Source: Helicobacter sp.
Lineage (GTDB): Bacteria > Campylobacterota > Campylobacteria > Campylobacterales > Helicobacteraceae
Assembly: GCF_014799995.1 (NCBI RefSeq)
Contig: NZ_JAAVGY010000017.1
Location: 1 to 34,525, forward strand
Direction: 5' to 3'
Length of the DNA: 34,525 bases
The notes under the pieces are model-generated. The model saw nothing but the letters and a program-made list of their open reading frames with translations. It had not been told where the DNA came from and did no database searches. Numbering within the stretch: the first letter of the stretch is position 1; the number at the start of each line of letters is the position of its first letter. Shown in pieces: positions 5,907-14,380 of the stretch. The position numbers and the translations under genes were made by a program.

Positions 5907-7880
5907 TTATAATGCCCTAAGTTTAGCAATCTCATCACGCAATCTTGCTGCTTCCTCAAATTCTAATTTCTTTGCCGCTTCGTGCATTTTCTTGCTTAGC
6001 TCTTTGATGAGTTTTTCACGCTCGGCTTTGGGCAATCTGTCTTTGCTTTTTTTGGCTTTTTCATAGAGCATTCCCAAATCTTGATTCTTTAAATCCTCAT
6101 CTAGCTTTCTTGAAACGCTTTGCGGTGTGATATGGTGTGCTTTGTTATATGCAGATTGCTTGTCTCTGCGATAATCCGTAATCTCCATAGCTTTTTGCAT
6201 AGAGGGAGTGATTTTATCTGCAAAAAGCAAGACATGCCCATTAAGATTCCTTGCCGCGCGTCCCATTGTTTGAATTAGGCTTGTCTCACTACGTAAGAAT
6301 CCCTCTTTGTCTGCGTCCAAAATCGCAATTAAAGACACTTCGGGCAAATCTAGCCCCTCACGCAGTAGATTGATTCCTACCAAAATGTCAAATTCTCCAG
6401 CCCTTAAAGCGCGAATGATTTGATTGCGCTCAATCGCATCAATATCGGAGTGCATATAGCGCACCTTGAGTCCTAAGTCGCTGTAATATTTCGTTAATTC
6501 CTCTGCCATTTTTTTGGTAAGTGCTGTTACAAGCACGCGTTCCCCTCTAGCAATTACTTCTTTTGCCCTATCGTAGAGAATCTCCACTTGTCTATCCACC
6601 TCTAGCACTTCATAAGTCGGGTCTAGCAAGCCTGTCGGGCGAATCAATTGTTCTGCTGTATGCGTGCCACTCAAATCTAGCTCTTTTTGTGCGGGTGTGG
6701 CAGAAACAAACAAGAAATGTGGGGCTTTTTCTATAAATTCTTCGTATCTTAAAGGACGATTATCTAGTGCGCTTGGCAAGCGGAATCCATACTCTACAAG
6801 CACTTCCTTGCGACTTCTATCTCCGGCATACATTCCGCCAAATTGTGGCAGGCTCACGTGGCTTTCATCTACAATCAGTAGGTAGGGTTTGTTTTTTTGT
6901 GCAAAATAATCTAATAGAGAATAGGGCGTCTCACCGGGTTTTTTGCCGGTTAAATGACGCGCATAGTTTTCAATACCTTTGCAGATTCCTGTCGCACTAA
7001 TCATTTCCAAATCAAATTCTGTTCGGGATTTTAGGCGTTCGTATTCTACCATTTTGCCTTGAGATTTGAAAAACTCTAGTCGTGTTGCCAACTCTTCCTC
7101 TATGCTTTTAATCGCGCTTTTTAGCCTCTCCTCACCCACAATAAAGGGATTTGCTGCATAGAGCACAAAGGATTCTAGCTTTTTAAGTAATTTTCTATCC
7201 ACAGAGTCCGAAAGACTAATGGATTCTAATTCATCTCCAAAAAATTCTAGGCGCAGAATCTCATCTTCACTATATGCGGGATAAATGTCTATGACTTCTC
7301 CATTGACACGAAAGTCTCCACGATTGAAAAAGTTATCATTGCGTTTGTAACCCATTTCTACTAAACGCAACAAGAGGGATTTTTGATGGTAGGATTGTCC
7401 CTCCTCAAACTTTTCAATCATTTCCAAATATTCACGCGGGTTTCCTAAGCCATAGTTTGCCGAGACAGAAGCGACTACAATGCTATCATCATAGGCTAGA
7501 AGCGAAGTAGTGGCACTTAGCCGCAACCTCTCTAGTTCCTCATTAATGCTAGAATCCTTTTCAATAAACAAGTCTTGACGCGGAATGTAAGCTTCAGGCT
7601 GATAATAGTCAAAGTGTGAGATGAAGTATTCTACGTGATTTTTGGGAAAAAAGCCTTTAAATTCACTATAAAGTTGTGCTGCTAAAGTCTTGTTGTGCGT
7701 CATAATCAAAGTTGGCATTTGTAGAGATTCTATGATATGTGCCATAGAGAAAGTTTTGCCACTTCCTGTTACACCAATGAGTGTTTGGTATTGGTTGCCT
7801 TGTCGGATAAAACTACTTAAAGCCTTAATTGCTTCTGGTTGGTCGCCAGAGGGTTTAAAGGGAGAGTGTAATTTGAACAT
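5907..7880 (-). CDS. uvrB: Excinuclease ABC subunit B
   Basis: Damage-verification helicase-like subunit of UvrABC nucleotide-excision repair; loaded by UvrA, it binds damaged DNA and recruits UvrC. The 657-residue length is normal. Visible features: Walker A G-V-T-G-S-G-K-T at 36-43; the damage-probing beta-hairpin region around D-Y-Y-Q-P-E-A-Y-I-P (91-100); the D-E-S-H box at 338-341; S-A-T-P at 393-396; and a C-terminal UVR domain (about 623-657) that contacts UvrC. The ATG gives the standard N-terminus (F-x-L-x-S-x-F-x-P-S-G-D-Q). It is divergent from the coiled-coil/priA operon. No damage-response operator could be recognised. Confidence 0.97.
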   Translation of the reverse strand: MFKLHSPFKPSGDQPEAIKALSSFIRQGNQYQTLIGVTGSGKTFSMAHIIESLQMPTLIMTHNKTLAAQLYSEFKGFFPKNHVEYFISHFDYYQPEAYIPRQDLFIEKDSSINEELERLRLSATTSLLAYDDSIVVASVSANYGLGNPREYLEMIEKFEEGQSYHQKSLLLRLVEMGYKRNDNFFNRGDFRVNGEVIDIYPAYSEDEILRLEFFGDELESISLSDSVDRKLLKKLESFVLYAANPFIVGEERLKSAIKSIEEELATRLEFFKSQGKMVEYERLKSRTEFDLEMISATGICKGIENYARHLTGKKPGETPYSLLDYFAQKNKPYLLIVDESHVSLPQFGGMYAGDRSRKEVLVEYGFRLPSALDNRPLRYEEFIEKAPHFLFVSATPAQKELDLSGTHTAEQLIRPTGLLDPTYEVLEVDRQVEILYDRAKEVIARGERVLVTALTKKMAEELTKYYSDLGLKVRYMHSDIDAIERNQIIRALRAGEFDILVGINLLREGLDLPEVSLIAILDADKEGFLRSETSLIQTMGRAARNLNGHVLLFADKITPSMQKAMEITDYRRDKQSAYNKAHHITPQSVSRKLDEDLKNQDLGMLYEKAKKSKDRLPKAEREKLIKELSKKMHEAAKKLEFEEAARLRDEIAKLRAL

Positions 7881-7971
7881 AAATGAAACCTAAAGTGAAT
7901 TAAAGTGTGAATTTTTGCATAAGATTCCTTAGAAATCTTGCGTTTTTTATATAAAAGGCTTAAAATAATGC

Positions 7972-7977
7972 TAAAAT
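7972..7977 (+). promoter_or_regulatory. -10 box for coiled-coil/priA operon
   Basis: TAAAAT in the context GCTAAAATAAAAT, about 33 bases before the chosen ATG at 8011. A second TAAAAT lies at 7961-7966. A small inverted repeat at 7921-7939 (AAGATT / AATCTT) followed by GCGTTTTTT sits just upstream in the divergent spacer; its role is unclear. Confidence 0.4.
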
Positions 7978-8010
7978 AAAATCTACTTTTACTTGCAAGG
8001 AAAGATGAAT

Positions 8011-8247
8011 ATGGAAGAAGCAAAAAACCTCTCAAGCAAACTCTTAGAAGGTATTGATGCACTGATAGATGAATTGCAAAAACAACGAGACGAGAGCCAA
8101 GCATTGCGTCAGCAAATCGTGCTGTTAAAAGCCGAAAATGAAGCAAAAAATAGCGAAATTAGTTCGCTTTACGATGAAATCGGCGTCAAAGAACGTGAGC
8201 TAGAAAATGTGCTTAACAAAATCCAAAATGTTCTTGGTCGCCAATGA
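8011..8247 (+). CDS. Small coiled-coil protein (ZapB-like)
   Basis: A 78-residue soluble protein that is almost entirely heptad-patterned coiled coil, rich in Glu, Lys, Gln and Leu (for example L-R-Q-Q-I-V-L-L-K-A-E-N-E-A). Size and composition recall ZapB-type cell-division coiled coils, but such proteins share little sequence, so the family is tentative. I chose ATG 8011 because AAGGA at 7997-8001 is well spaced from it; in-frame ATG 8005 and TTG 7993 are alternatives. Its stop overlaps the next start (ATGA at 8244-8247), so the two are translationally coupled and lie in one operon with priA. Confidence 0.75.
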   Translation: MEEAKNLSSKLLEGIDALIDELQKQRDESQALRQQIVLLKAENEAKNSEISSLYDEIGVKERELENVLNKIQNVLGRQ

Positions 8248-8630
8248 ACGAGAGTGATTTTTTTCGCGTTTGCATTATGGGACGTTATTACGATATTCCC
8301 ATAAGTGAAATTTCAAGTGCGACATTGGAATCCTTAAAATCTCTAGTAGATGAATCCAATAACATTAATCCAATTGACCTTTTACGCATCTTTTTAGAAT
8401 ACTCTGAAATTAATAATGTGCTTAAAAGTGGGATTCTAAAAGCAAATCAGAAATTACAAGACTTAGAATCGCAAAATCAAATCCAAACAATAAATCCAAT
8501 CCCCCACGAAGCCGACAATATTCAAGAAGTAAAAGCAACAGAAAATACAATAGAATCTTTGGGCGAAGAAGCAGTGATTGCGCAGTTGGCGCAATCTGAT
8601 GAGATTTCAAACCAAGCCAAATCAAGTTAA
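8244..8630 (+). CDS. Unknown protein upstream of priA
   Basis: 128 residues, soluble, with no signal peptide. The N-terminal half (F-F-R-V-C-I-M-G-R-Y-Y-D-I-P-I-S-E-I) appears folded; residues 65-90 are helical, and the C-terminal 40 are acidic, Asn/Gln-rich and probably disordered. I do not recognise a family. It is coupled to the coiled-coil gene through ATGA and its 3' end overlaps the priA start by about 32 bases, which points to coordinate expression with replication restart, but gives no function. Confidence 0.8.
   Translation: MNESDFFRVCIMGRYYDIPISEISSATLESLKSLVDESNNINPIDLLRIFLEYSEINNVLKSGILKANQKLQDLESQNQIQTINPIPHEADNIQEVKATENTIESLGEEAVIAQLAQSDEISNQAKSS
8576..8596 (+). promoter_or_regulatory. 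Hairpin just before the priA start
   Basis: A perfect 8-bp stem (GATTGCGC / GCGCAATC) with a 5-base loop AGTTG ends two bases before the chosen priA ATG, inside the preceding coding sequence. No clear ribosome-binding site precedes priA, so the structure could govern coupled initiation. Confidence 0.45.
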
Positions 8631-10506
8631 TTTGCATAATCTACCCCTCTTTTATTATCAAATTGCCCCTCTAAAACGCAATTCCCCCTTATTGACTTAT
8701 GTGAGCCAAGAGGCATTAGAAATTGGCACATTAGTAGAGATTCCATTAAAAGAAAAGCAAGCGCAAGGCGTTGTATTAAGAGAGTGCGAAAAACCAGAAT
8801 TTGAATGCAAAGAGGCTTTGCCTTTAGGCTTTAAATTCTCACCCTTACAATGTCAAGTTGCGGAATTTATCGCAAGCTATTATTGCTCCTCTTACGCACT
8901 TAGCTTTAGCCTTTTTACACCTTTTGCTAGGGATTCTATCAAGAATTTTCCAAGTTTAAATTTCACGCTCAAGCCTTTAAGTACCAAACAGCAACAGGCT
9001 TTAGAGTTTATTAATGCGCGTCAAAGCTCTTTGCTCTTTGGTGATACGGGGAGCGGCAAGACAGAAATTTATATCCATTTACTCAATCAGACTTTGCATA
9101 AAGGCAAAAACGCACTTTTTCTAATGCCCGAGATTTCGCTCACGCCCCAAATGGAAAAGCGTCTCAAGGCGGTTTTTGGCGAATGTCTTGCGTTTTGGCA
9201 TTCTAAAATCACAAGCAAAGCCAAAAAGGAAATTTTGCAAAATTTAAAAGAGGGCAAAGTCAGAATCCTAGCCGGTGCGCGCTCGGCACTCTTTTTGCCC
9301 TTAGAGGGTTTGGATTTAATCCTCATAGATGAGGAACACGATGATGCGTATAAATCCAATTCTAAGCCGCGTTATCACGCACGTGATGTGGCTTTGTATC
9401 TCGCTAAAATACAAGGAATCAAGATTGTGCTAGGCAGCGCAACGCCTCTTGTAACGACTTACCATAAAGCCAAAGCACAAAATGCGATTTTTCGCTTGAG
9501 AGGGACATATTTTGAGACACAAAAAAGTTATGTGTTTTGTCCAAGTAGTGATGTGTTGGATTCTAGTATCTTAAGTGCGTTGGAGCAAAACTTCTGCGAT
9601 TCTAAACAGGCGATTGTATTTTTGCCCACTCGTGCAAATTTCAAACATTTGCTCTGTCAAGAATGCGGGGCTAGCATAGAGTGTCCGCATTGTAGCGTAT
9701 CTTTGAGCTTGCATAAGAGGGATTCTAGCTTGAAATGCCATTATTGTCATTTCACCCAAGCAGCTCCTAATGTTTGTCCCCAATGTGGTGGGGCATTGCA
9801 AAGCTTACGTATGGGGACACAGGAATTTTCTGAACATTTGATAAGATTCTTGCCAAATGCTAAAATTGCGTGCTTTGACCGTGATTCCATTACCACACAG
9901 CACAAACTCAAAAGCACCCTAGAGGCATTCAACCAACACAAAATTGATATTTTGGTTGGCACACAAATGCTCTCTAAAGGGCACGATTATCATAATGTGA
10001 ATTTGAGCGTGGTTTTGGGCTTGGATTATCTTTTGTATAGTGGCGATTATAGGGCGAGAGAGAAAGCCTTGTCTCTAATGTTTCAGCTATCGGGTAGGAG
10101 TGGGCGCAAGGAAAATGGCAAAGTGCTTGTGCAGACTTTGCATCAAGGCTTTTTTGAAAAATTCTTAGGAGATTATGCGGGGTTTATAGAGGAAGAACTC
10201 GCAATGCGCTCACCTCTATACCCGCCTTTTGTGCGTCTTGCTTTGGTGCATTTTAGTCAAAAAAATCAAGAAAAATCGCAGCAATTAATGCAGCAAACCC
10301 TTATGCTTTTACAAACAAAGATTAACGCGGAATCGCTAAAGGTAGAGATTGTAGGAAGTGGAATCGCCCCAATACCGCGTATCGCAGGTAAATGGCGTTA
10401 TGTGATTCTACTACGTAGCACAAAGGTAAAAGATTTGCACCAAGCACTTTTACCCTTGTGTGAAATGACTTGTGAAATAGATATAGACCCGATAGAGTTT
10501 GCTTGA
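8599..10506 (+). CDS. priA: Primosomal protein N' (replication restart helicase)
   Basis: 3'-5' superfamily 2 helicase that recognises stalled forks and reloads the replicative helicase. About 635 residues. It has an N-terminal DNA-binding region, Walker A G-D-T-G-S-G-K-T near 148-155, the D-E-E-H box (L-I-L-I-D-E-E-H-D-D), and a zinc-binding insertion with four Cys-x2-Cys pairs (C-Q-E-C, C-P-H-C, C-H-Y-C, C-P-Q-C), followed by helicase motifs with S-G-R-S-G-R. The start is uncertain: TTG 8578 extends the frame, ATG 8599 is preferred, and TTG 8632 just after the upstream stop is also possible. It overlaps the previous gene. Confidence 0.93.
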   Translation: MRFQTKPNQVNLHNLPLFYYQIAPLKRNSPLLTYVSQEALEIGTLVEIPLKEKQAQGVVLRECEKPEFECKEALPLGFKFSPLQCQVAEFIASYYCSSYALSFSLFTPFARDSIKNFPSLNFTLKPLSTKQQQALEFINARQSSLLFGDTGSGKTEIYIHLLNQTLHKGKNALFLMPEISLTPQMEKRLKAVFGECLAFWHSKITSKAKKEILQNLKEGKVRILAGARSALFLPLEGLDLILIDEEHDDAYKSNSKPRYHARDVALYLAKIQGIKIVLGSATPLVTTYHKAKAQNAIFRLRGTYFETQKSYVFCPSSDVLDSSILSALEQNFCDSKQAIVFLPTRANFKHLLCQECGASIECPHCSVSLSLHKRDSSLKCHYCHFTQAAPNVCPQCGGALQSLRMGTQEFSEHLIRFLPNAKIACFDRDSITTQHKLKSTLEAFNQHKIDILVGTQMLSKGHDYHNVNLSVVLGLDYLLYSGDYRAREKALSLMFQLSGRSGRKENGKVLVQTLHQGFFEKFLGDYAGFIEEELAMRSPLYPPFVRLALVHFSQKNQEKSQQLMQQTLMLLQTKINAESLKVEIVGSGIAPIPRIAGKWRYVILLRSTKVKDLHQALLPLCEMTCEIDIDPIEFA

Positions 10507-10524
10507 GAAATGTTATTCTTATGG

Positions 10525-10601
10525 ATTGCTTCCACGCACCTAGCAAGGACGCAGTGGGGAATGTCATTGTGAGCAAGTTTGCAAAACTTGCGTGGCAATC
10601 T
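10525..10601. repeat. Dispersed palindromic repeat, two modules
   Basis: In the 214-base convergent gap between priA and rnj. The second module has the ends TCATTG and GGCAATCTAT around a perfect 8-bp stem GCAAGTTT / AAACTTGC (10573-10591, loop GCA). The first module has ATTGCTTCCACG and CAAGGACGCAGTGG. It may double as a transcript-end structure for both genes. Confidence 0.7.
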
Positions 10602-10720
10602 ATCGTAATGCACTTTAAGGGAATCAAACAATGAAATTTTAAGATTCAAAGGCGAGACTTTAGACAATCAAAGAATCTCACCCTTAATTTTGTAGGCTCT
10701 CGTTGGGATTCTATGCAATC

Positions 10721-12817
10721 TTACCGCAAATCCACGATAGGAATAATCGTTGGGTAACGTTTAGTCTTTTTAAACATTAGCTTTCTTAGTGCATTTCTTA
10801 TCTCGTTTTCCATACCTTTTTGGCTATTATATAGCTCTTGTTTGCAGTTTTTCACAAAGAGGCTAAAAAACTCTTCAATCTCCTTATTGAATGCCATTGT
10901 ATCTTTATTGGCAATAATCCCCATACTTTGAATGCGTGGCTTAGAAATCAAAGAATTTCTAGCTTTGCTTAGCTCTAAATGCACGATTAAGATTCCGTTT
11001 TCTGCTAGATTTTGCCTATCTAAAATCACATCATTAGAAATCGTGGAATTGACTTGATTGTCAATATAAGTTTTGCCTGTCTTCACGCTACGCACTTTGC
11101 GCAAATAATTGTGCGCGATTTCCATTTGGTCGCCATCTTCCATAAGATAGATATTGCGCTCCTCTACACCACAACTCACTGCGGTTTCTTTGTGTCTTAA
11201 GATATGATTATACTCCCCATGCACAGGTAAGAAGAATTTTGGCTTCACGAGACGCAACATAAGCTTTTGTTCTTCTTGTGCCGCGTGTCCGCTTGTGTGA
11301 ATTTCACTAAAATCTTGATAATAGACTTTCGCGCCCGCTTTGTTTAAAAAGTTCAAAATATTAGACACAGAGCCTTCGTTGCCCGGAATCGCTTTAGCGG
11401 ACAAAATAATTGTATCGCTGGGTTTGATTTTGACATGACGATGTTCGTCTGTTGCCATTCTATATAATGCACTCATCGTTTCGCCTTGTGAGCCGGTGGT
11501 TACAATCAAGACTTCTTCATCGGCATACTTCGCCACTTCGTGCGCTTCAATAAAAATATTTTGCGGCAAATCAATATAGCCCAAAGTCCTTGCGATTTCT
11601 AAGTTTTTCTCCATAGACCTTCCAATGACTGCGACTTTGCGTCCATATTTAAGTCCGTGGTTAATGGCTTGATACACGCGATGAATATTAGAGCTAAAAG
11701 TGCTCATAATCACGCGCCCTTTCGCCCGAGAAAACAACAAATCAAACGCTGGTCCTACACTTGCTTCACTCGGTGTGTAGCCATTTTTATGCGAATTAGT
11801 GGAATCGCTAAGCAGCAGCAGCACGCCTTGTTCTCCATAATATGCGATTCTATTTAAATCTGTTGGATAGCCATCAATGGGCGTGTGGTCAATCTTAAAA
11901 TCTCCGGTATGAAAAATCAATCCCGCTTCGGTTTTAATAGCTAAGGCACTAGAATCCACGATAGAGTGCGTGATATGTATCCATTCAATCTCAAATTCTC
12001 CAATTTGGATAGGTTTTCGCTTCTCCACTGGGCGAAAAAGAGAGCGAAATTTTTTGAGCCCGTGCTCATCAAATTTAGAGCCAATCAATCCTAAGGGCAA
12101 AGGCGTGCCATAAATAGGGAATTGGTATTTTTTAAACAAATAAGGCATTGCGCCGATATGGTCTTCGTGCGCGTGCGTGATGACAATCCCTGCAATTTTG
12201 TCTTTAATTACTTCTAAATAGCTAAAATCTGGCACCAAAATATCCACGCCGTGCAAACTATCATCAGGGAAGCTCATTCCCGCGTCAATAATAATCGCGC
12301 TATTTTGCGTTTCAATAATCGTCATATTACCGCCAATCTCGCCCAAACCTCCTAAAGGCGTGATACGCACCTTGCCATTAGGATTCACCTCTACTTGAGA
12401 ATGCAATGTGAGCGCACTCTCATGCACTTTGGCATTCAATTCTACGGCTTTACGCAATTCCAAGTTAGACGCATTGACTTCTTTATTGCCATAATTTTTA
12501 TCAAACTTTCCGCGATTCTCTCTTGTCTCACTTGGATTGTTTTGCCCATTTTCTTGTTTTTTGAATCGTGGATTATGACGATTACGATTCTGTGGTTTTT
12601 GAGGGTTTCTTGGTTTTTCTATTCCACTAGCTTCCTCGCCTTGTCGCGGCTTGGGCTTGAATCGGCGTTTATTAGGTTTGGGATTCTCCCTATTTTCACC
12701 CTTTTCTTCTTTAGTCTTGTAAGGAGTTTCATAACTTTTTTCCGTAGAGCTTTCTAGTTTAGAATGTCTCTCGTTTGCGTTTTCTGTCCGATTTTCATTT
12801 GTTTTATTTTCTTCCAT
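10721..12817 (-). CDS. rnj: Ribonuclease J
   Basis: Metallo-beta-lactamase/beta-CASP ribonuclease with endonuclease and 5'-exonuclease activity, the main mRNA-decay enzyme in Helicobacter, acting in the cytosol with the helicase RhpA. 698 residues. Residues 1-135 are a low-complexity Asn/Lys/Arg/Glu-rich tail typical of Helicobacter RNase J. The catalytic core follows, with the metal motif T-H-A-H-E-D-H at 214-220, then H-T-G-D-F-K, and the late motifs S-G-H-A and P-V-H-G-E-Y. It starts 15 bases after the rsmA stop, the same pairing I remember from H. pylori (HP1430-HP1431), so the two are co-transcribed. Confidence 0.95.
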   Translation of the reverse strand: MEENKTNENRTENANERHSKLESSTEKSYETPYKTKEEKGENRENPKPNKRRFKPKPRQGEEASGIEKPRNPQKPQNRNRHNPRFKKQENGQNNPSETRENRGKFDKNYGNKEVNASNLELRKAVELNAKVHESALTLHSQVEVNPNGKVRITPLGGLGEIGGNMTIIETQNSAIIIDAGMSFPDDSLHGVDILVPDFSYLEVIKDKIAGIVITHAHEDHIGAMPYLFKKYQFPIYGTPLPLGLIGSKFDEHGLKKFRSLFRPVEKRKPIQIGEFEIEWIHITHSIVDSSALAIKTEAGLIFHTGDFKIDHTPIDGYPTDLNRIAYYGEQGVLLLLSDSTNSHKNGYTPSEASVGPAFDLLFSRAKGRVIMSTFSSNIHRVYQAINHGLKYGRKVAVIGRSMEKNLEIARTLGYIDLPQNIFIEAHEVAKYADEEVLIVTTGSQGETMSALYRMATDEHRHVKIKPSDTIILSAKAIPGNEGSVSNILNFLNKAGAKVYYQDFSEIHTSGHAAQEEQKLMLRLVKPKFFLPVHGEYNHILRHKETAVSCGVEERNIYLMEDGDQMEIAHNYLRKVRSVKTGKTYIDNQVNSTISNDVILDRQNLAENGILIVHLELSKARNSLISKPRIQSMGIIANKDTMAFNKEIEEFFSLFVKNCKQELYNSQKGMENEIRNALRKLMFKKTKRYPTIIPIVDLR

Positions 12818-12832
12818 AAGAATTTCCGCCTT

Positions 12833-13621
12833 TTACAAAATTTTCAAAAGTCGGTGATAATTAGTCGTATCAATCTCGTGAGGTCGTTTTGTCGGGGGCA
12901 ATTCTAAAGATTCTAAAGCCTCAAGCACTCTTTCTTTGTTATAAACTTTGCCCAAATTGTTTAAAATCGTCTTCCTTGGTGCGCTAAATGCAATCTTGAG
13001 TAATTCCTCTAACGCGCCCAAATCCTTAAGGGTTTGAGGGATTGCGGTTTTTTCTAGCAAAAACACCGCAGAGGTTACTTTAGGCGGTGGCACAAATGCG
13101 CTTGGAGGAACATCAAAGAGCAATTTCGCTCCTCCGACACTTTGCGCCAACACACTCAAGGCACTAAAATCACTTTGCCCGCATTGTGCGCAAAATTTCA
13201 ATGCCACTTCCTTTTGCGTCATCACAACGCAACCAAGTGCTAGCGGGTCTTTTATGGTTTTAACCACTAGCAAAGTCGCAATGTAATAAGGTAAATTAGA
13301 AACGAGAAAATAAGGCTTCTCTCGCAAGCTAATCCCCGTCCAACTCTCTAGCACATCGCCTATTTCAAGGCATAATTGCCCACAATCTATTGCGACTTTA
13401 AAACGTTTTTGCAAATAAGGAATCAAATCCTTATCAACCTCATAAGCAGTGATATTCCCTAAGCCTAATAGCTTATTTGTTAGATCACCTAAGCCAGCCC
13501 CAATTTCTATATATTCTGCTTCTTTTATCTTGGGAATGGATTGGACAATCGCTTCTAGCACACTTTCATCTTGCAAAAAATTCTGTCCGAAGTGCTTTTT
13601 CGCAAGGTTTTGCTTATTCAT
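12833..13621 (-). CDS. rsmA: 16S rRNA dimethyladenosine transferase
   Basis: SAM-dependent enzyme (KsgA) that dimethylates two adjacent adenines in helix 45 of 16S rRNA during small-subunit maturation. From ATG 13621 the product has 262 residues and begins with the family motif K-K-H-F-G-Q-N-F-L. The SAM loop E-I-G-A-G-L-G-D-L-T is at 39-48 and the catalytic N-L-P-Y-Y-I follows. An in-frame GTG at 13639 would add six residues but has no spaced ribosome-binding site. Directly upstream of rnj. Confidence 0.94.
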   Translation of the reverse strand: MNKQNLAKKHFGQNFLQDESVLEAIVQSIPKIKEAEYIEIGAGLGDLTNKLLGLGNITAYEVDKDLIPYLQKRFKVAIDCGQLCLEIGDVLESWTGISLREKPYFLVSNLPYYIATLLVVKTIKDPLALGCVVMTQKEVALKFCAQCGQSDFSALSVLAQSVGGAKLLFDVPPSAFVPPPKVTSAVFLLEKTAIPQTLKDLGALEELLKIAFSAPRKTILNNLGKVYNKERVLEALESLELPPTKRPHEIDTTNYHRLLKIL

Positions 13622-13658
13622 TATTCTAATTTTTAGCACACCTTAAAATATGATTCTA

Positions 13659-13664
13659 ATTGTA
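13659..13664 (-). promoter_or_regulatory. -10 box for rsmA-rnj
   Basis: On the minus strand TACAAT in the context GCTACAATTAG, 37 bases before the rsmA ATG and after a T-rich stretch, in the only sizeable gap of this gene run. It suggests rsmA-rnj can be transcribed separately from the upstream genes. Confidence 0.45.
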
Positions 13665-13690
13665 GCATAATTTTAAGAAAATTTCAGCAT

Positions 13691-14365
13691 TTAGCATTTT
13701 TTAACAATTCCGCTTTCCAAAATACAAATCCCGACACTCTTTTTGCTGCTGCCTTGTAACTCTAAACGCACCATTCCGCTAGGAATCGTAACAGGTTCAT
13801 AAGGTTTTTTGCAACGCAAAAACCCCAATTCGTTAAACAAAATTCTTCCGCCCTCACTCTCTCCACAACCCCCACTCATACTCACAGATAAGATTCCATA
13901 ACGTTTGGTAATCGCCAAATCTCCTGCACGCAAAGCATTAGCAAACTTAGAATTGTCATAATTGTAACTATTAAGATACTTATTATCCAATGGGTCGCGT
14001 GCAATTTCTTGCGCATCGCGTGGGCGGTCATCAAAGTGCTTCGTGCTTACCGCACGCGCAGAATCGCTATAAATATAATACGCATAGCCAATGTCTTGGA
14101 GTTGAGAAAATTGCAATCTCCAAAAGGATTCGCTCCAACGTTTGCGTTCTGCTTCGCAGTAATCACTTTGACAAAAGGCACTCTGTGTAATCTGCTTCAC
14201 ACTGCTCAAACTCAAAAAACGTGCGTAGTTCAAATGAGCGATAATCTGATTTTGCGCTAAATGCAATTTAGAATCCGGAAACCAAGCAAAACCCAATGAA
14301 GCTAAAACGCCCAATATCCCAAGCACAAGCAAAATTTCTAGCAAACTCAATGCAGATTTCTTCAT
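13691..14365 (-). CDS. Prepilin-like (type II pseudopilin-type) protein
   Basis: The N-terminus M-K-K-S-A-L-S-L-L-E-I-L-L-V-L-G is a class III signal: a short basic leader, a cleavage site near Ala5, Glu at +5, and a hydrophobic helix through about residue 27. Such proteins are cleaved by a prepilin peptidase and built into pilus-like fibres. The rest (about 200 residues) is polar with several cysteines (F-C-Q-S-D-Y-C, G-G-C-G, L-R-C, G-I-C, K-K-C), probably disulfide-bonded outside the inner membrane. I chose ATG 14365 over TTG 14374 because it gives a normal leader. It is the only such gene in the window and lies 15 bases after the membrane-protein gene. A role in competence or secretion is possible but not shown. 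Confidence 0.75.
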   Translation of the reverse strand: MKKSALSLLEILLVLGILGVLASLGFAWFPDSKLHLAQNQIIAHLNYARFLSLSSVKQITQSAFCQSDYCEAERKRWSESFWRLQFSQLQDIGYAYYIYSDSARAVSTKHFDDRPRDAQEIARDPLDNKYLNSYNYDNSKFANALRAGDLAITKRYGILSVSMSGGCGESEGGRILFNELGFLRCKKPYEPVTIPSGMVRLELQGSSKKSVGICILESGIVKKC

Positions 14366-14380
14366 TTTACACAAGCTGCT

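Noticed and set aside
7817..8146. Minus-strand frame covering the uvrB start and spacer
   Set aside because: Overlaps both uvrB and the coiled-coil gene in another frame, with no recognisable product.
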